Below are positions 29,280 through 42,901 of a stretch of DNA of 64,000 nt, piece after piece. A model generated the notes under the pieces. The model worked only from the letters and a program-made list of their open reading frames with translations. It did not search any database and was not told the DNA's origin. The stretch lies in assembly GCF_024713945.1 (NCBI RefSeq), contig NC_134679.1, positions 3,291,001-3,355,000 on the forward strand. The letters are read 5' to 3'. The DNA comes from Dermatophagoides farinae. Taxonomy: Eukaryota; Arthropoda; Arachnida; Sarcoptiformes; Pyroglyphidae. The stretch's first letter is position 1; each line of letters begins with the position of its first letter. A program made the position numbers and the translations under genes.

Positions 29280-32200
29280 GGCTGAAATTGTGAAAATGAT
29301 TTCTAAAAAAACTACGAAATAAAAAACGATGGCTGGATCATCCGTTTCAGATTTTGTTATATGAATCAACTATATATGTTTACTTAAATTGCATCAAATC
29401 CATATTTATTATCATGATTGCAATCTGGAAAAAAAACCTCAGAATTTTTTTTTGTTTTGTTTGTTTGTTTGTGCGCAAGAATTTATTATGCTTATTCGTT
29501 ACTTCTGTCTTCGTTATTATCATTTTCATCACTCATCCTCATCATAATCATCATCATTTGTTACTGTTTATCATTTTTTGTTTGTTTGTTTATCGTGCAT
29601 CCCACCCCTTCCTCATTGCTTTGAATATAAAAAATCTCAATGTCTTTTTGTCATCATAATATATTGCTCATCATTCATTCTCATTGTTCTCATTTCATTT
29701 TTTTACCATCAATTTTTTTCTCGATTTTTATCATCATTGTCAAATTGTCCAAATATTCTTAATGTCCTCATCTTTATTTTTCCCAACCCGATTCATTTTC
29801 ATCCCATTTTTGTATTCCATTCATCAAATCAATCTATGATCAAAACAAAATTTCTCTTTCCAACCAATATTCCATCCCCATATTGTTTAGCTTGAAAAAA
29901 ATAGAAAACTGTCTAAATCTTTCATTCAACCAAACTCAACCTTCTTTGTTAACAAAAAAAAAACTATATTTACGACTTTTTACGATTTCTACCCTTACCC
30001 ATTCTATTTCTCCTTCCCAATAGTATAGCCATTTCCAAGATTTTCAATTTTCCAAAACACCCCTCATTCATTTTTTTTATCCAAAACAAGAATTTCTTTT
30101 GCCTCTATCACATCATTATTTTTAATCCAAATTGATCTGCGATTACATTTTTTTTCATTGGCTAAAATAGTCCCAATTTTTGTCCAAATCTCATTCGATT
30201 TCCTCAGTTCATTCCCGTGCCATATCATTTATTCCTCTGTTGTTTATGTATTTCTTTTTTTTGAAAATTTTAATATTTCTTTGAATTTTAAATTTATATG
30301 ATGAATATTTCATTTTTTTATATTTAAATTTTAGTATATATCATTTGATTAAAGAGACGAAAATTTAAAAAAAAAGTTTAAAATTAAGTTTCTTATCCTC
30401 GATTATAGATGGCGTTAAATCCATCACACACAAACTCTTTTGTTCGAATTCAAATCGATTTTTATGCATTCATCATCATTGTTCTTATTATCGATTGATT
30501 TATTTGATAATTGTTTTGTGGTTTTAATTCTTTTGATTAGAACTGATCAAAATGAACAACTGAAATGTCCGCTAAGTCATCAAAGTTCGATGAATGATTG
30601 ACTATCCTCGAAACCCTTATCATTTCTGATTATTGACTTTGTTTATAGTTTGAGTGCATTTTTTTTATTGTTTCCGTCGTTATTCGACTGTCAGATATTA
30701 TTGTTATTATAATGGCAACAGAAAAAAAGATGTCCATCTACATGTCAGTCATCTACAAACTAGCCAATCGGCCATTTCATTTCAGTTTTACTTGCTTGTC
30801 TTGTCCTTCCATTTATTCCAACAAAAAATGTATGATGAAATAACGGAAGAGATTTTCCGTTCGTTATCCGTTTGTTCTTCACCTTATTCATTCATTTTTT
30901 TCAATATTTCATGCCTTTATTCGTTTTTTTTTGATTGTTTGGTGGTTTGTTTGTTTGAATGAAAGTGTACATATATATGTGTGTGTGTGTTTGTTGATGG
31001 CCAACAAAAACGATTCAAGTCTAGGCCAAATACGATTTTATTTTTCCATTGCATTTCGAGAAATAAAAAAAAATCCGAAAATTGGCCAATTTTCTTTGAT
31101 ATTTTCATTCTTGGGGAATGATACGACTTTCGTTCTCTTTCTTTTTTTTCTGTATAGATCTATCCCGTTTCTACGAGAACAATCCCGAAAAATATGATGA
31201 TGATGATGAGCTATATGACCAAATGCCATTGGTCGACATATGATGATGATGATCATCATCATACATATGACCAAACTGAAAGAAGAAGAAGAAAAAAAAC
31301 TCAATTTCCTCGACGATTCATCATCATCATCATCATCATCATTATTATTGATCTGTTGAAATACCATTGTGTATGTATGTAAGATTTATTCGTAATTTGC
31401 AAACATTTTTCATATAACAATAATAAATAAATAAATAAAATAAACAAAACAAAAGAGAAGAAATAAAGAAAAAAAAATATCGATGAATGAATTATGAATT
31501 ATCAGCCAATCAAATGATTGAACAATTATCATTTATTGTGGTAATATTTTGCATGATGCAAATACCCGATGAATGATGATGAAACACACGAGTTGTAATA
31601 ACCAAAAAAAAAAAAAAAAAACAATTATCATTATTTCTCGTGATGATAATCCTATTATAATTTACATATAACATATATAATATTTGATGGACACACATGC
31701 TATTGATCGATGTATGTGTATGATGATCTATCCATGCATATACGGATATATGTTTTTGAATAAATAATAATAATCAATATAATGATGATCATCATTTCGA
31801 TTATCAATGAATCTATTTCGTACACGTGAGTTTGTTTTCATTTCCTTTACATTTGATTTTTGTTTCCACCTTTATTTGTTGTTCAATGTGTTGTTTATAT
31901 ATTTATTATATATTATTTAATACTACTACTGAAAAGATTTAGATTTTTCTTTATCGTTCTAATCAGATAATAATCTTCATGATGATTGTAATCCGATAGT
32001 GTATGTATAACAGGTATACAGACACAATCATAACAACAACAACAACAACAAAAAAAATGAAAAAATACATAAATCATTTGGACAATGGAACAACAACGGT
32101 AACTAAATGACAAGTAAATAAATTTGACAATGACTTTGTCCATAGTATTATTACACATATTAAAAAATGTGATCAGGTCAAAATAATTTCGATCTTGATC

Positions 32201-33137
32201 TTATTTAAAATTTATTTCCTGCAAACAATACAAGATACACTACAAGAATATAGTGATTGTAAGCATCATTGGTTTTTTGGGCCAATTCTTTTCATAATGA
32301 TCATTGTCAATAATAATAATAATAATAAAAAAATTTAAATTTTGGGTCAACAAAACATTCAAACATTGCATAGGAAGTGAATTTTTATTCATGTAAAATT
32401 TTCTTCTTAAATTCATTGTCATGTTTTTTTTTTGAATAAATGAATTGTTCCGGATTGTGATGATAATGGCTAATTCCAATTGTTAATATTGATAATAATA
32501 ATAATAATGGTTACAATTGCAAATAAAAATGGATTATTTCACGGCCAAATCGGATAATCAAACTTGAACTATAATTTTGTTTTTTTCTTTTGATTTTGTT
32601 GTTGTTTGTCGTTGTTTAGTGATGAAAAAGGATAAAAATGATGATGATGATGATGAATCTTCCGGTCGAATCAATCAAAATAATTGATCTTTTTTTTCTA
32701 CTATAGTGATGTTTTCTCTAATCGTAATAATCAAAATCGATCGATTATTGTTATAATAATCAATGGTGAACTTTTTGAGGATTTTTTCATATTTTTTTCC
32801 ATTTTTTTTCACTATATATGTAATCATCAAATTCAAAATAATAATAATTCATTTCAAGTAATATTGGAATTTTTTTATTTTTGTTTAATTTTTTTTTTCT
32901 TGTCTTCTGACAATTTTTCATTGATTGAAATAAAAACAATGAAAAAATCAAAATCAACTGCCAGGATTGGACACACACACACATGAGAATTAAAAATGAA
33001 AATGATGATGATGACGATGATGATGATGGCCACGACCACGAACACTGATTGTGACCAACATCAACAATATTCGAATAGAAAACAACAATAACGATGATGA
33101 TGATGATGATGATGATGAGCCGAAATTGCCGTGATGA

Positions 33138-33160
33138 TGATTGTGTGATGATCACACAAT
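33138..33160. repeat. Short perfect palindrome
   Basis: GATTGTGTGAT and ATCACACAATC flank a single G, an 11-bp arm palindrome next to a (GAT)n tract in the gene-poor region. Confidence 0.8.
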
Positions 33161-34837
33161 CGTCATGATAATATTTTTTTTCTTTATTTGTTTCGAGGTT
33201 GTTTCCGGAAAGGCGGAAGCTGAAGAAAATTATTTTTTTTCCCATTTTATTTTTTTTCCCACTTTTGCGAAAATAAACTGTTCGGTGTGTGTGTGAATAA
33301 TTGAAATGAATGGAGATATATGGTCAATATTATAGTAGTTGTGTTTGCGTGTGTGTTTGTTTGTTTGTCTAAATCAAAAAAAAAAAAAAAAAAAAATCCC
33401 AAATAATTTAATGAAATTACATGTGTTTATTTACATGGAAATTTTTTTATGCAAAAAAAAAAAAAATTTATTCACTTGACAATGTTAAATGTGAATTAAA
33501 CAATGGATTTAAATTGGACAACAAAAAAAAAACAAAGAGAATAAGTTCAAATATTCGTTTGAAAAATAAAGAACCTCGGTTTCTGATGTTGTCTACTATT
33601 GTTGTTTCATTAGTTTATATACAATTGTTGAACTCGAACTTTCTGTAAACAAAACAAAACAAAAAATAAAATCAATTTTTTTTTCTTGATCATGTGGATA
33701 ATGTCCAATGATGATGATGATGATGATGATCCAGATAGCTTATTTTCTCAGTTAGTTATCAATGTAATCACCTTTATTTCACAGCAATAAAATAGAGATC
33801 AATTGGTTTGATTATCATTTTCCGTACAACAAATCAACGACAGTTATGTGTGATAGGAAAAGAATTGTAATCATTACCATTGTTGTAAGGAAACAATACG
33901 TTTTAAAATATCAAGAGAAAAAAAAATAAAATAAAATAGTGAAATTGGTCTTTGAATGAAACCATTTATTGTCATTGTTGTTGTTGTTGTTGTTTAAAGA
34001 TTCATCATCATCATAATTGTAATCAAACATTTTTTGTTGTTGTTGTTGTTGATTAAAAGAAATCGATTGACAATCTCCGACTTCCGTAGCCGATTAAGAA
34101 TGGAGCAGAAAAGAGAAACGAAATGACCAAAAAAAAATGAATTTTTTTCTCCATTTTTCAACCGTTATGACAAATAAACCATCAATGTTTGATGATTGAA
34201 AACAGTCATAATTTTTAACCAAAACCCATACTTATTTATATACCCCAATCAGATGATTTGGATCTCGATGCATATCTTTTTTTTTGATTTGATTTTCATG
34301 AAATTTTTTTTTTTATATTCAATTCGAATTCCAATTTCCAATCCTGATCATAAAAAAAAGATGTCTCTATCCGATTCGGATTTTCTATTATTGTATGATG
34401 ATTGAAAAAAAATATCTGCACATCATCATCATTATCATCAACATAAAAATAATCGTCATCAATTGAATTTATTTGAACCCAATCAAATCGTTAATATTAG
34501 ATTGATTTGATTGGAAAGGCATGATTATTATTGTACGTATATATGGTTTGCTGAATATACTCTACAACAGTAATCATTATCAATCAATCCATACAAATGA
34601 ATTCAAATTCAATTCAAAAAAAAAAAAAAAATTCCTGTTGTTTTTTATTTTTTGCTATTTTCTCAATCTTCAACAAATTCATGATGATGATGGTGATGGT
34701 GATGGCGTTACCAATTTATAATTTTGACCAAAACTAATCGATCAACAATGATGAGGGAGAAAAAAAAATTCATGAATACCATCATCGTCACAAGATCGTT
34801 TCATTCGAATGAATTGGATGGTTGAATGAACACAATG

Positions 34838-34879
34838 AAAACTTTCGATTGTTTTGTAAATCATACAATCGAAAGTTTT
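34838..34879. repeat. Inverted repeat, 14-bp arms, 14-base loop
   Basis: AAAACTTTCGATTG at 34838-34851 and its exact complement CAATCGAAAGTTTT at 34866-34879 could form a stem-loop. No gene is adjacent, so no role is claimed. Confidence 0.85.
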
Positions 34880-37800
34880 TTTTTATTCAAAACAAGAAAA
34901 AAAAATATATAAATTTAACAGCCAAATTTTGATTTTCAGATTTTTTTTTCTCGTTGGTTGTTGATCATCATCATCATCATCATCATCATTATCGATACAA
35001 CAGATACCAGACTCGTTGTTTTCTTAGTATTACAGAACATTGTTAAACGATGACCGACCTGGGTGTGTAAAGAAAACAAAAAATACAGGTAGTTTTTTTC
35101 TGTATCGATCAAAATACATCCATTCATTCATTGGATATTCGGTCAAATGATTATAGTGGCTCATACATTGAATACAGTATTATACAGTGAAAAAATAAAA
35201 AAATTGAGCACAAGCCAATATTTGATGATTTCGATGTTTAAAAAGGAAAAAAAAAGTTCCATCCATTTGATGATAATATGATGATGATGGTTTTAAAACC
35301 GTCTTTGGAAATACAACAACAAGCCAAAAAAGTTCCATTTTTTCTTGTATTTTTTTGTGTGTACCAAATCAAAAAAAAAAAAAAAACCGGAGAAAAACAA
35401 ATCGATGGCACTGGTATTCATCATCATCAATAAATTTCAATTAGAAGGAAAACAACAACAACAAAAACAAACGCATTCACTTTGATTCATTTTTCATCAT
35501 TTTTCTTGTGAAATTTCTTCAATTTTTCACTTTAAATACCAAGATTCACACCTGTATGTTAAAAGTAAACGATGGACAAACGGGAAAAAAATTGAAAAAT
35601 TTATTCATCATAGTTATAACGATGATTGAGGAGAAAAAAAAATTTATTTAATATCTTTCGGTGCAAATCTAAACCGTTCATTGTTTTTTTTTTTTTTTTT
35701 TTTTTGACATTTTCATACCACGAAGATTATTTTCTGTTTTTTTTCATTATTTATTTCAAACAAATAATAATAATAACTACAATGATCCAAAACGGAAGTA
35801 GAATAGGAATTTTAAAAAAAATTGATGTGAAATTTAAACTAATGTGTCTCTGAAAGAAAGATTATGATAAAAAAAAGAAGAAAAAGCATAATGCAAAGTG
35901 AAAACAAAAAACGATTTGAAATTTTCCGATATTGATCTATAGAACCATACAATCTACATAGGAAGATTTAAATGATTTTTTTTCCAAGATTTTTTTGTGT
36001 GTATGTATGGGAAATATCGTTGGAGAATTTCTCATGTAAAAAATTTTCATTTTTTGGTTTTGTTTTCAATATTTTTTTTTCTCCATTCATTCATTCATTC
36101 ATTCAAACTTTCACAATGAAAAGATTTTTTTTTCAATGATGATGTGATGTGATCAGCGGTCGGCTGTATTTTTGGACCATAAAAACATTTGATATGACGA
36201 GGACATAAAATAAAATAAAAAAATCATAATTTTTATCTCTAGTTGAAGAATCTTTAGAGAAACAAAAACAAAAAAAAAAATAACCCAGATATATACACAG
36301 ATTAAGAGTATTCCATCAATTGTGTATGTATGGGTATAAATTTATCTACATCAATTGTCAATTGAACCATACTGGAAAGAAAAAGGTATTTTTTTCCACT
36401 ATATAAAAAAAATATATTCAAAAAATAAATGAATGAATCACATTGAATTGAAAAGTTCTGAAACTTTTTTTGTTTTCTTTTTTCATCATTAGTAATAGTG
36501 TATTTTGGATATTATTAGTTGTTTAGCAAGAAATTCAACATTATTTTTAGAAAGAACCCAAACGAATGAAAAAAAAACAAAAATCAAACAAACAAATAAA
36601 CTTCCATTCTTTGTTCCACAATGATGAGTTGTTTTCATTTTCATTTGTATATACAAAGATGATGATAACGAAAAATAAAACTACTTGAAAACTTTTTGTC
36701 ATCATTCATTTTGTTCAACAATTTTTTTTTATTTATGTGATGATAATGGTGATGATGAAGATGAAAATGAACGAGAAAAATTACCTCTTCTTATTATTCA
36801 TATTGTCATCATTCATTTTATTTTATTTTTTTTTTGATTGAAATATTTGAAAAAGAACAATGATGATTATTACCATGATTATGATATGGGTTTTATTACA
36901 AGTAAGAAAAAAAAGAGAACAAAAGATTAAACAAACCATAGATTTTTGTCGAATGCTAACTGGTCAAATCCTTACTTGCCCATTAGACATCAATATTCAT
37001 AAAAATCGCAAGACTGAAGCTAACCATAGATGAATGTTGAAAATATGTTGATGAATTATATAGAAAAATAGAAAAATTTAATTTAATTAAATTTGTTCGA
37101 TACATAATCACGCTACAACACCAGCATAAAATTAAAAAAAGTTTCCGAAAGCAATCATCATGGACAGAAATTTTTTTTGTTTGTTTGATCTTGACGTGGT
37201 CATTTTTATTCCCATCTTCATGTTTATGAAAACACAATTGTATTTGTATTATACAATTTATTATCTGTAGATTATTATCATTATTATTGCGATCATGATG
37301 ATTTATGATGATAATAGTTTCAATTAAATAACATCTAATGTAGTTATAAGCAAGCTTTTAATTATAATTTTATAATAATGCGTGGGATCCTGAATGTCCG
37401 GCTAATGTATTTATGCTGTGTAAGTGTGTGTTATGTGAAAAAATTATTTATTCTACAAACTGTTGATAAATCTTATTCATGGATGGAATAATTGAAAAGA
37501 AAATTCTCTTCAAAATGGAAAATTTATCTCAAACAATTACAATTTGGAAATAACGATGATGATGATTGTTCTCATGTAAGAAATATAATTGTTGAAAACA
37601 TGAAATGAACAAATCGTTTAGCCATTGAAATTTCATTAAATTGACTTTGATACACGACAAAAACCACAAACAGCCTGTTATGAATATATCAATTATTATT
37701 GACCAAGCCTTGAACATTAACCATCATAAATCCATAAAGATCTTTCTTTCTGTTGCGTACGGTTTTCAAATGATAAATTAAAAATTCAAATTTTTAATCC

Positions 37801-40800
37801 AAAAAAAAAAAAAAAAAAAAAATTAAATTCCAAAAATGATGAAAATCATGATAATAGTAATAGTATTTATGATAGGCCAGCAACAGGAATAATAATGAAT
37901 AATGGCTATAACCAAGATTGTCCAATCCAATTGTCATACTCATAAATATTTCATCTATGTTTGAGCAGAAAAATTTCAATGAAACGATAATGTCGCTGAT
38001 GATGATGATGATGATGATGATAAACTTAACAATGGCTGATGATGATGATGATGATGAAGATGGGGAATCAAAGGTGATCCATTGTTGGAATCTATTCATG
38101 ATAAAAACACACACACACACACACAAACCGTTTTGTCTGGGTGGTGAAATTTTTTCTTCCTACATTTTGTGTATTTGATGTATAGCTGGCCATATAAGTG
38201 ATTATCTCGTTTTTCAATTCAATATACCATGAGATAATTATATAGATTCCGATCATCGTTATATGATGAGATTGATTTGTGAAAAAAAAAAAAATGAAAA
38301 TGAAAATGTTCCGATTGTTTGGTCAAGATTTTTTTATTTTACTTTTTTTTGTGGATAAATGTGTTGGAATTATTATTGTTTATATATTTCGATCAGTTTG
38401 AACTTGTATCAATATCGATATATTGATATCGATTGATTGATTGATTGATTGTTTGATTGATTGATCGATTTGTTTTGGTTCCGTGAACGATTCATATGAT
38501 GATGACCGATGACAGTGGTGATTATGATGGCCGCATTTTTCAATTGTTTTTTTTTGTTTTGTTTTACATTTTGAACATCTTTCGCCATATGAATCCAAAT
38601 CAAATGGTTGAAACCTTGGCATTTAATTCAATTTTTATTCATCAATTTTTTGCGGATTTTTGTTTTGTTTTCATTACAGTTGAATAGACTATATTATTGT
38701 TTCTTTATTGAATGATAATTCACAAAACATTTATATATTATATATTGGTGGTCAATGGATTCAATTGGAATAAATTACAAAAAAATTGTTAGATTGATCA
38801 TTTTTTATTTTACTTCCCGTTGTATAAAATACAAACATTGTAACATAATGACAACAACAATAATAAAATAAGAAATGATGATGATTATGATTATAAATGA
38901 TGATGTGTGCGATGTGAATGATGAGGTTGATTATGATGAATCATATCATGTAATAAATTATACATTTGCCTAATAAAGATGTAGCCTTTATCATCATTAT
39001 TCATTAACATTTGATTTAATTTGTCATGTTTATCATTCATTTGGTTGGCTTTGATTTTCATAAACACTGTATTGTTCAGATGCGGTTTTCATTGCACATA
39101 TTGATGAAAATATATATATGTTTTATTCATCAAAAAATAATGAAGAAAAAAATTTAAAATTCATGATGATTAATGTTCAACAATGCAATGTTTCTGAGAA
39201 TCGCGCATCGTATTTCATTCATTTATTAATTAAATTTTTCATCAACATCATGATGGACAATATCAATAGTTGGCTTTTTTGCCCATCTCAACTTGAACAA
39301 GAGAAAATGACATATTCCCATTGTGTCGGTTATGATGATGATGATGATAATGATGATAATGATTGTTTCAGGTTGAAATTAGCCATTCATTTATGCCCAT
39401 CGGATGCAACCCAATCGAAAAATGTTTTTTCTTCTCATTACCTCTTTACCTGTAGATGGAAAACCACAACAAAAGTAAGATGCTCATCAACATAAACATT
39501 GTCTTGAATTTATTTTCATTTTTATTTTATTCTTACCAGATGTATATGCATAGCAACAATAATATACCGTCACAAGCCAAATATATATCCAAAACGGTTG
39601 GTTATTTCTGAAATTTTTTCACAAGAAAAAGAAATATAAACTACCATCAACAATTTTGTTTGTGAAAATTTAAATTTTACAAATTTTTTCTTCTCCATTA
39701 ATTGCTATCCACATTTAACCATCAACGCCAAGTTGAAAAATTGCAAAAGAAAAAAAATCCTAATTCTGGTTTGTAAATTTTCAAACTTCAACAAGTAGTT
39801 CAACATTCCTTTGTGATTATGCATCATTAGCAAAACGATATGGTTTCATTCAGACGGTCCATATATTCAAGTAGGAAATTATTATTTTACACAAGAAAAA
39901 AATTAAACAATAATTATATACCACAAATGACAATGGTGATAATTCTTTCAATAATTATCCAAAAAGGAACGATTATTAAGCAAAACAAACATTTTTCATT
40001 TTCTTATCTTTCACTACCTGGTTTGAAAATATTTTCATTGGAATGTGAAACAATTTCCCTATTAACATTTTTTTTTCTTACTTAATTCATAAAGCTCATC
40101 ATCAGAAACGTTATCTGATCGGATATATTTTTACGAGGTCAAATTTTTCTTCTTTCACATTCTGTTTGTTTTGGTCAATTGTTTTTTTTTCGGGCCAAAA
40201 AATTGTTTTTTTTTATTGTTATTTCGTAAAATACTTTTGGGCCACACACGTGCATACACTTGGAAAGCAGATGATTTGAAATTTCATACGTCATACGAAA
40301 ACTAAAAACTATAGTAGTGTCATCCTCTTTTTTTTCTCATTCTATGTATTGTTTGAAAAATTGAAATGAAAAATAAAAGTGAAAAAAAATTCATACAAAT
40401 AACACCAACGTTTAGAACATTTCCCGAACCTATCAGACCCGAATGATGATGATGATGATCGGCTGACAATCAGAAAAAAGACTATGCAAATGTAAAAGAG
40501 AAAAATTGAGAGTCTCGAATAACAAAACAACAACAAAAAGTTCTTGTCTTGTATTTTGAATCTGAAAAACGGAAAAAGAGTCGGGTAAATCCTATTTTTT
40601 TTCTTCTTCTGTTGATGATAATGATGATCCTTTTGGTGATGATGATGGCGTGATGTGACGATCATCATCACGAAAACGAAAAAAAAAAATTCGACTTACC
40701 GAATGAAGTTTTTGTGCCCGAATTCGATAGAAAGAGAGAGAGAGAGAGAGAGAGATGAAGAGAAATTCGAAAAGAAAGTTCTTCGTCATACCGAGAGATA

Positions 40801-40821
40801 ATGAAATCATCATTCGTTGGA

Positions 40822-40828
40822 TATAAAA
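40822..40828 (+). promoter_or_regulatory. TATA box of glycine-rich gene 2
   Basis: TATAAAA 171 bases before the ATG at 40999. A transcription start is expected near 40852, giving a 5' UTR of about 145 bases. Confidence 0.6.
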
Positions 40829-40998
40829 ACTTGACCATCATTATGATTCGGGCACCATTCGTTCAATTCATTCATTCATTCATCATCATCATATTCGTGT
40901 CACACTAGTGTATCAGTGTTTTTTAATTTTCGCGTTTTTTGTGTTCACATCAATTTTTTTCCCAAACCAAAAAAAAAAAATCTAAACAACAAAAAAAT

Positions 40999-42901
40999 AT
41001 GGCTTCAACCTCATCATCAACGTATCGTACCCGTATGGCATCGGGATTATTTTTGCTTGCTATCATTGTATTGGAACTTGTATTGATTTCCGATAACATC
41101 ACCTCCGTACAAGCTGGTAAAAAGAAGAAGATCATGAAAAAACTTAAAGAAATGTTACCAATGATGATGATGATGATGGTATGTACATGATGATGTATTT
41201 TCACTTTCTTTAAGAATCATTTTTTAAAACTTTTTTCATTTTTTTTTGTTTACAGGGCAAAAAGAAGATGATCATCCCGGTTCCAATTCCTATTCCGTAA
41301 GTTTTTTTTGTTTTGTTTCATTTATTTAGCCGATTGATTTGATTAGGAAGCAATTCAATAAATTTGTTTTTCGTATTTGAAATTTCGAATCCACCCATCT
41401 ATCCTTAACCCCCCTTTAATCTTATCTATCTGGTCATTTTTTTTGTTTTTTATTTTTCTATCTGGTTGATGGTTTTATTTATTAATTGTTATTGTTTTTT
41501 ATTCTCATATTTTTTTTGTTGGTTTATTTATCCCCATACGATTGCGTCCATGTATTCGTGTGTTTGCTTGTGTGTGTGCCCCTCTCTCTCTTTCACTTCA
41601 TTACGAATATTGTTCGCATACCAAAAAAAAAAACAATTTACCCAACCAAACCAAACTCCTGTTCTTCTACTTCTTGTTCTTGTCCTTGTTTTCTACTCCT
41701 TCTCGAATTCTTACTTCTATCTCTACCTCTTGACCATCTATCATTCTTATCGAACAAAAAAAATCTCATATATGATATAATCAGAATGAAAGAAAGTGGT
41801 GGTTGTTGTCATGGTGGTGGCGATTATGGTATGGGAGGAGGGGAGGTGGTTATTAAAACCAACTACTAAACATCCATCAAGAAGAAACTTGGAATCAAAC
41901 ATATAATCTACATCCGGATCATATAATCATTTTAAAAAATCGTTAATTTTCCATTTAATCGCATTGCATATATTTAAATTCTATTTAGTAAACCATTATT
42001 AGTGTTTATCATGAATCATTCATCATCAACCTCATCATCATATTTCATTATATCCTTTTTTTCATTTGTTTTTCTCTCGCATCCCCTATCATCATAATTT
42101 GTTCACAAGTTAAGGAAGATTTTGATTGCGATACGTTCAATAATCATAACCATCTTCATTGGATGATCATTTCCTCCTCTTCCTCTTATTCCTCCTACCA
42201 CTTCATCTGCTACTACTACTACTGATCTTACTTCAAAAATTTCATTTAACCAAAAAAAAACTCTATCGATCAATCAATCATTAATCGAAATGAAAACAAA
42301 CTAATTATTTTTCATTGTCTGAACAACCATAACAATTAATTGGTATTATAATTATACTTATTATTTTTTCGTTCATCCAAACCACATCCATTTAATCACA
42401 TCTTTCCTATCCTTTTATCCATATGTTGCAATATTTATTCTACCCATTCCCCAATTTCATAACCTTCACCTCCTTGATATTTCACATCAATCTTCATATT
42501 TTTGCATCGATCAACGATAATATCAATCATACAGAATGAAAGATGAAGGAGGAGATAGTTACGGAGGTGGTGGCGGTGGGTACGGTGGTGGTGGTGGTGG
42601 TGGATACGGTGGTGGCGGTGGTGGTGGATACGGTGGTGGCGGCGATGATTGCGGAGGTGGATGTGGTGGCAAAGTAAGCATTTATTGATAGATTTTATTA
42701 TTTGATTTAAAACTTTTGTTTCAATTATTACAGAAAATTCAACTGACATTAGATATGCCTGATATGGGTATGGGCGGCATGGATAAATTGGGTGGAATGA
42801 TGGATGGTATAAAAGATATGATGGGCGATATGATGAACAAAATGCCCAAAATGAGCATGAGTGGTAGTGATTGCGGCGGTGGTGGTGGTGGTGGATATTA
42901 A
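40999..42901 (+). CDS. Secreted glycine/methionine-rich protein 2, two alternative 3' ends
   Basis: Exons 40999-41178 and 41256-41296 are common. They encode a secretion signal ending TSVQA, then GKKKKIMKKLKEMLP, a run of six Met, and GKKKMIIPVPIPIP. Long form: 42535-42673 and 42734-42901, 175 residues; Gly/Tyr repeats (GGGGGGGYGG) with DDCGGGCGG, then a Met/Asp/Gly-rich end (LDMPDMGMGGMDKLGGMM) finishing CGGGGGGGY. Short form: terminal exon 41785-41869, 101 residues. Both alternative exons start AATGAAAGA, follow CAG acceptors and join in the same phase. The KKK plus IIPxPxP plan matches the gene at 28559, so they are paralogues. Probably extracellular and structural; the role is unknown. 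Confidence 0.8.
41785..41869 (+). CDS. Alternative terminal exon of glycine-rich gene 2
   Basis: Encodes PMKESGGCCHGGGDYGMGG... and stops after IKTNY. The acceptor (ataatcag) and the first nine bases (AATGAAAGA) match those of the exon at 42535, and the phase is the same. It can therefore end the transcript as an alternative to the long exon. A GAG|gtggtt within it could also act as a weak donor. Confidence 0.6.

Larger units (their letters stand above)
29280..40821. other. 11.5-kb stretch without a recognisable gene
   Basis: Low-complexity AT-rich sequence: T/C-rich plus strand from about 29400 to 30300, (CAT)n and (GAT)n tracts (for example 31194-31210, 31320-31342, 33083-33117, 38000-38060), TG/CA tracts and A/T homopolymers up to about 24. 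Two clean inverted repeats occur at 33138-33160 and 34838-34879. Open frames are Asp/His/Ile/Phe-rich shadows of the repeats. No splice-linked conserved frame was seen on either strand. An AATAAA at 29316-29322 probably serves glycine-rich gene 1. Confidence 0.65.

Noticed and set aside
32787-33245. Minus-strand frame of 152 residues with Ile and Ser runs
   Set aside because: Built from (GAT)n and poly-A/T tracts, no splice-linked continuation.
39118-39495. Plus-strand frame of 125 residues
   Set aside because: Mixed composition with a (GAT)n poly-Asp run, no upstream promoter or splice partner, and no family resemblance.
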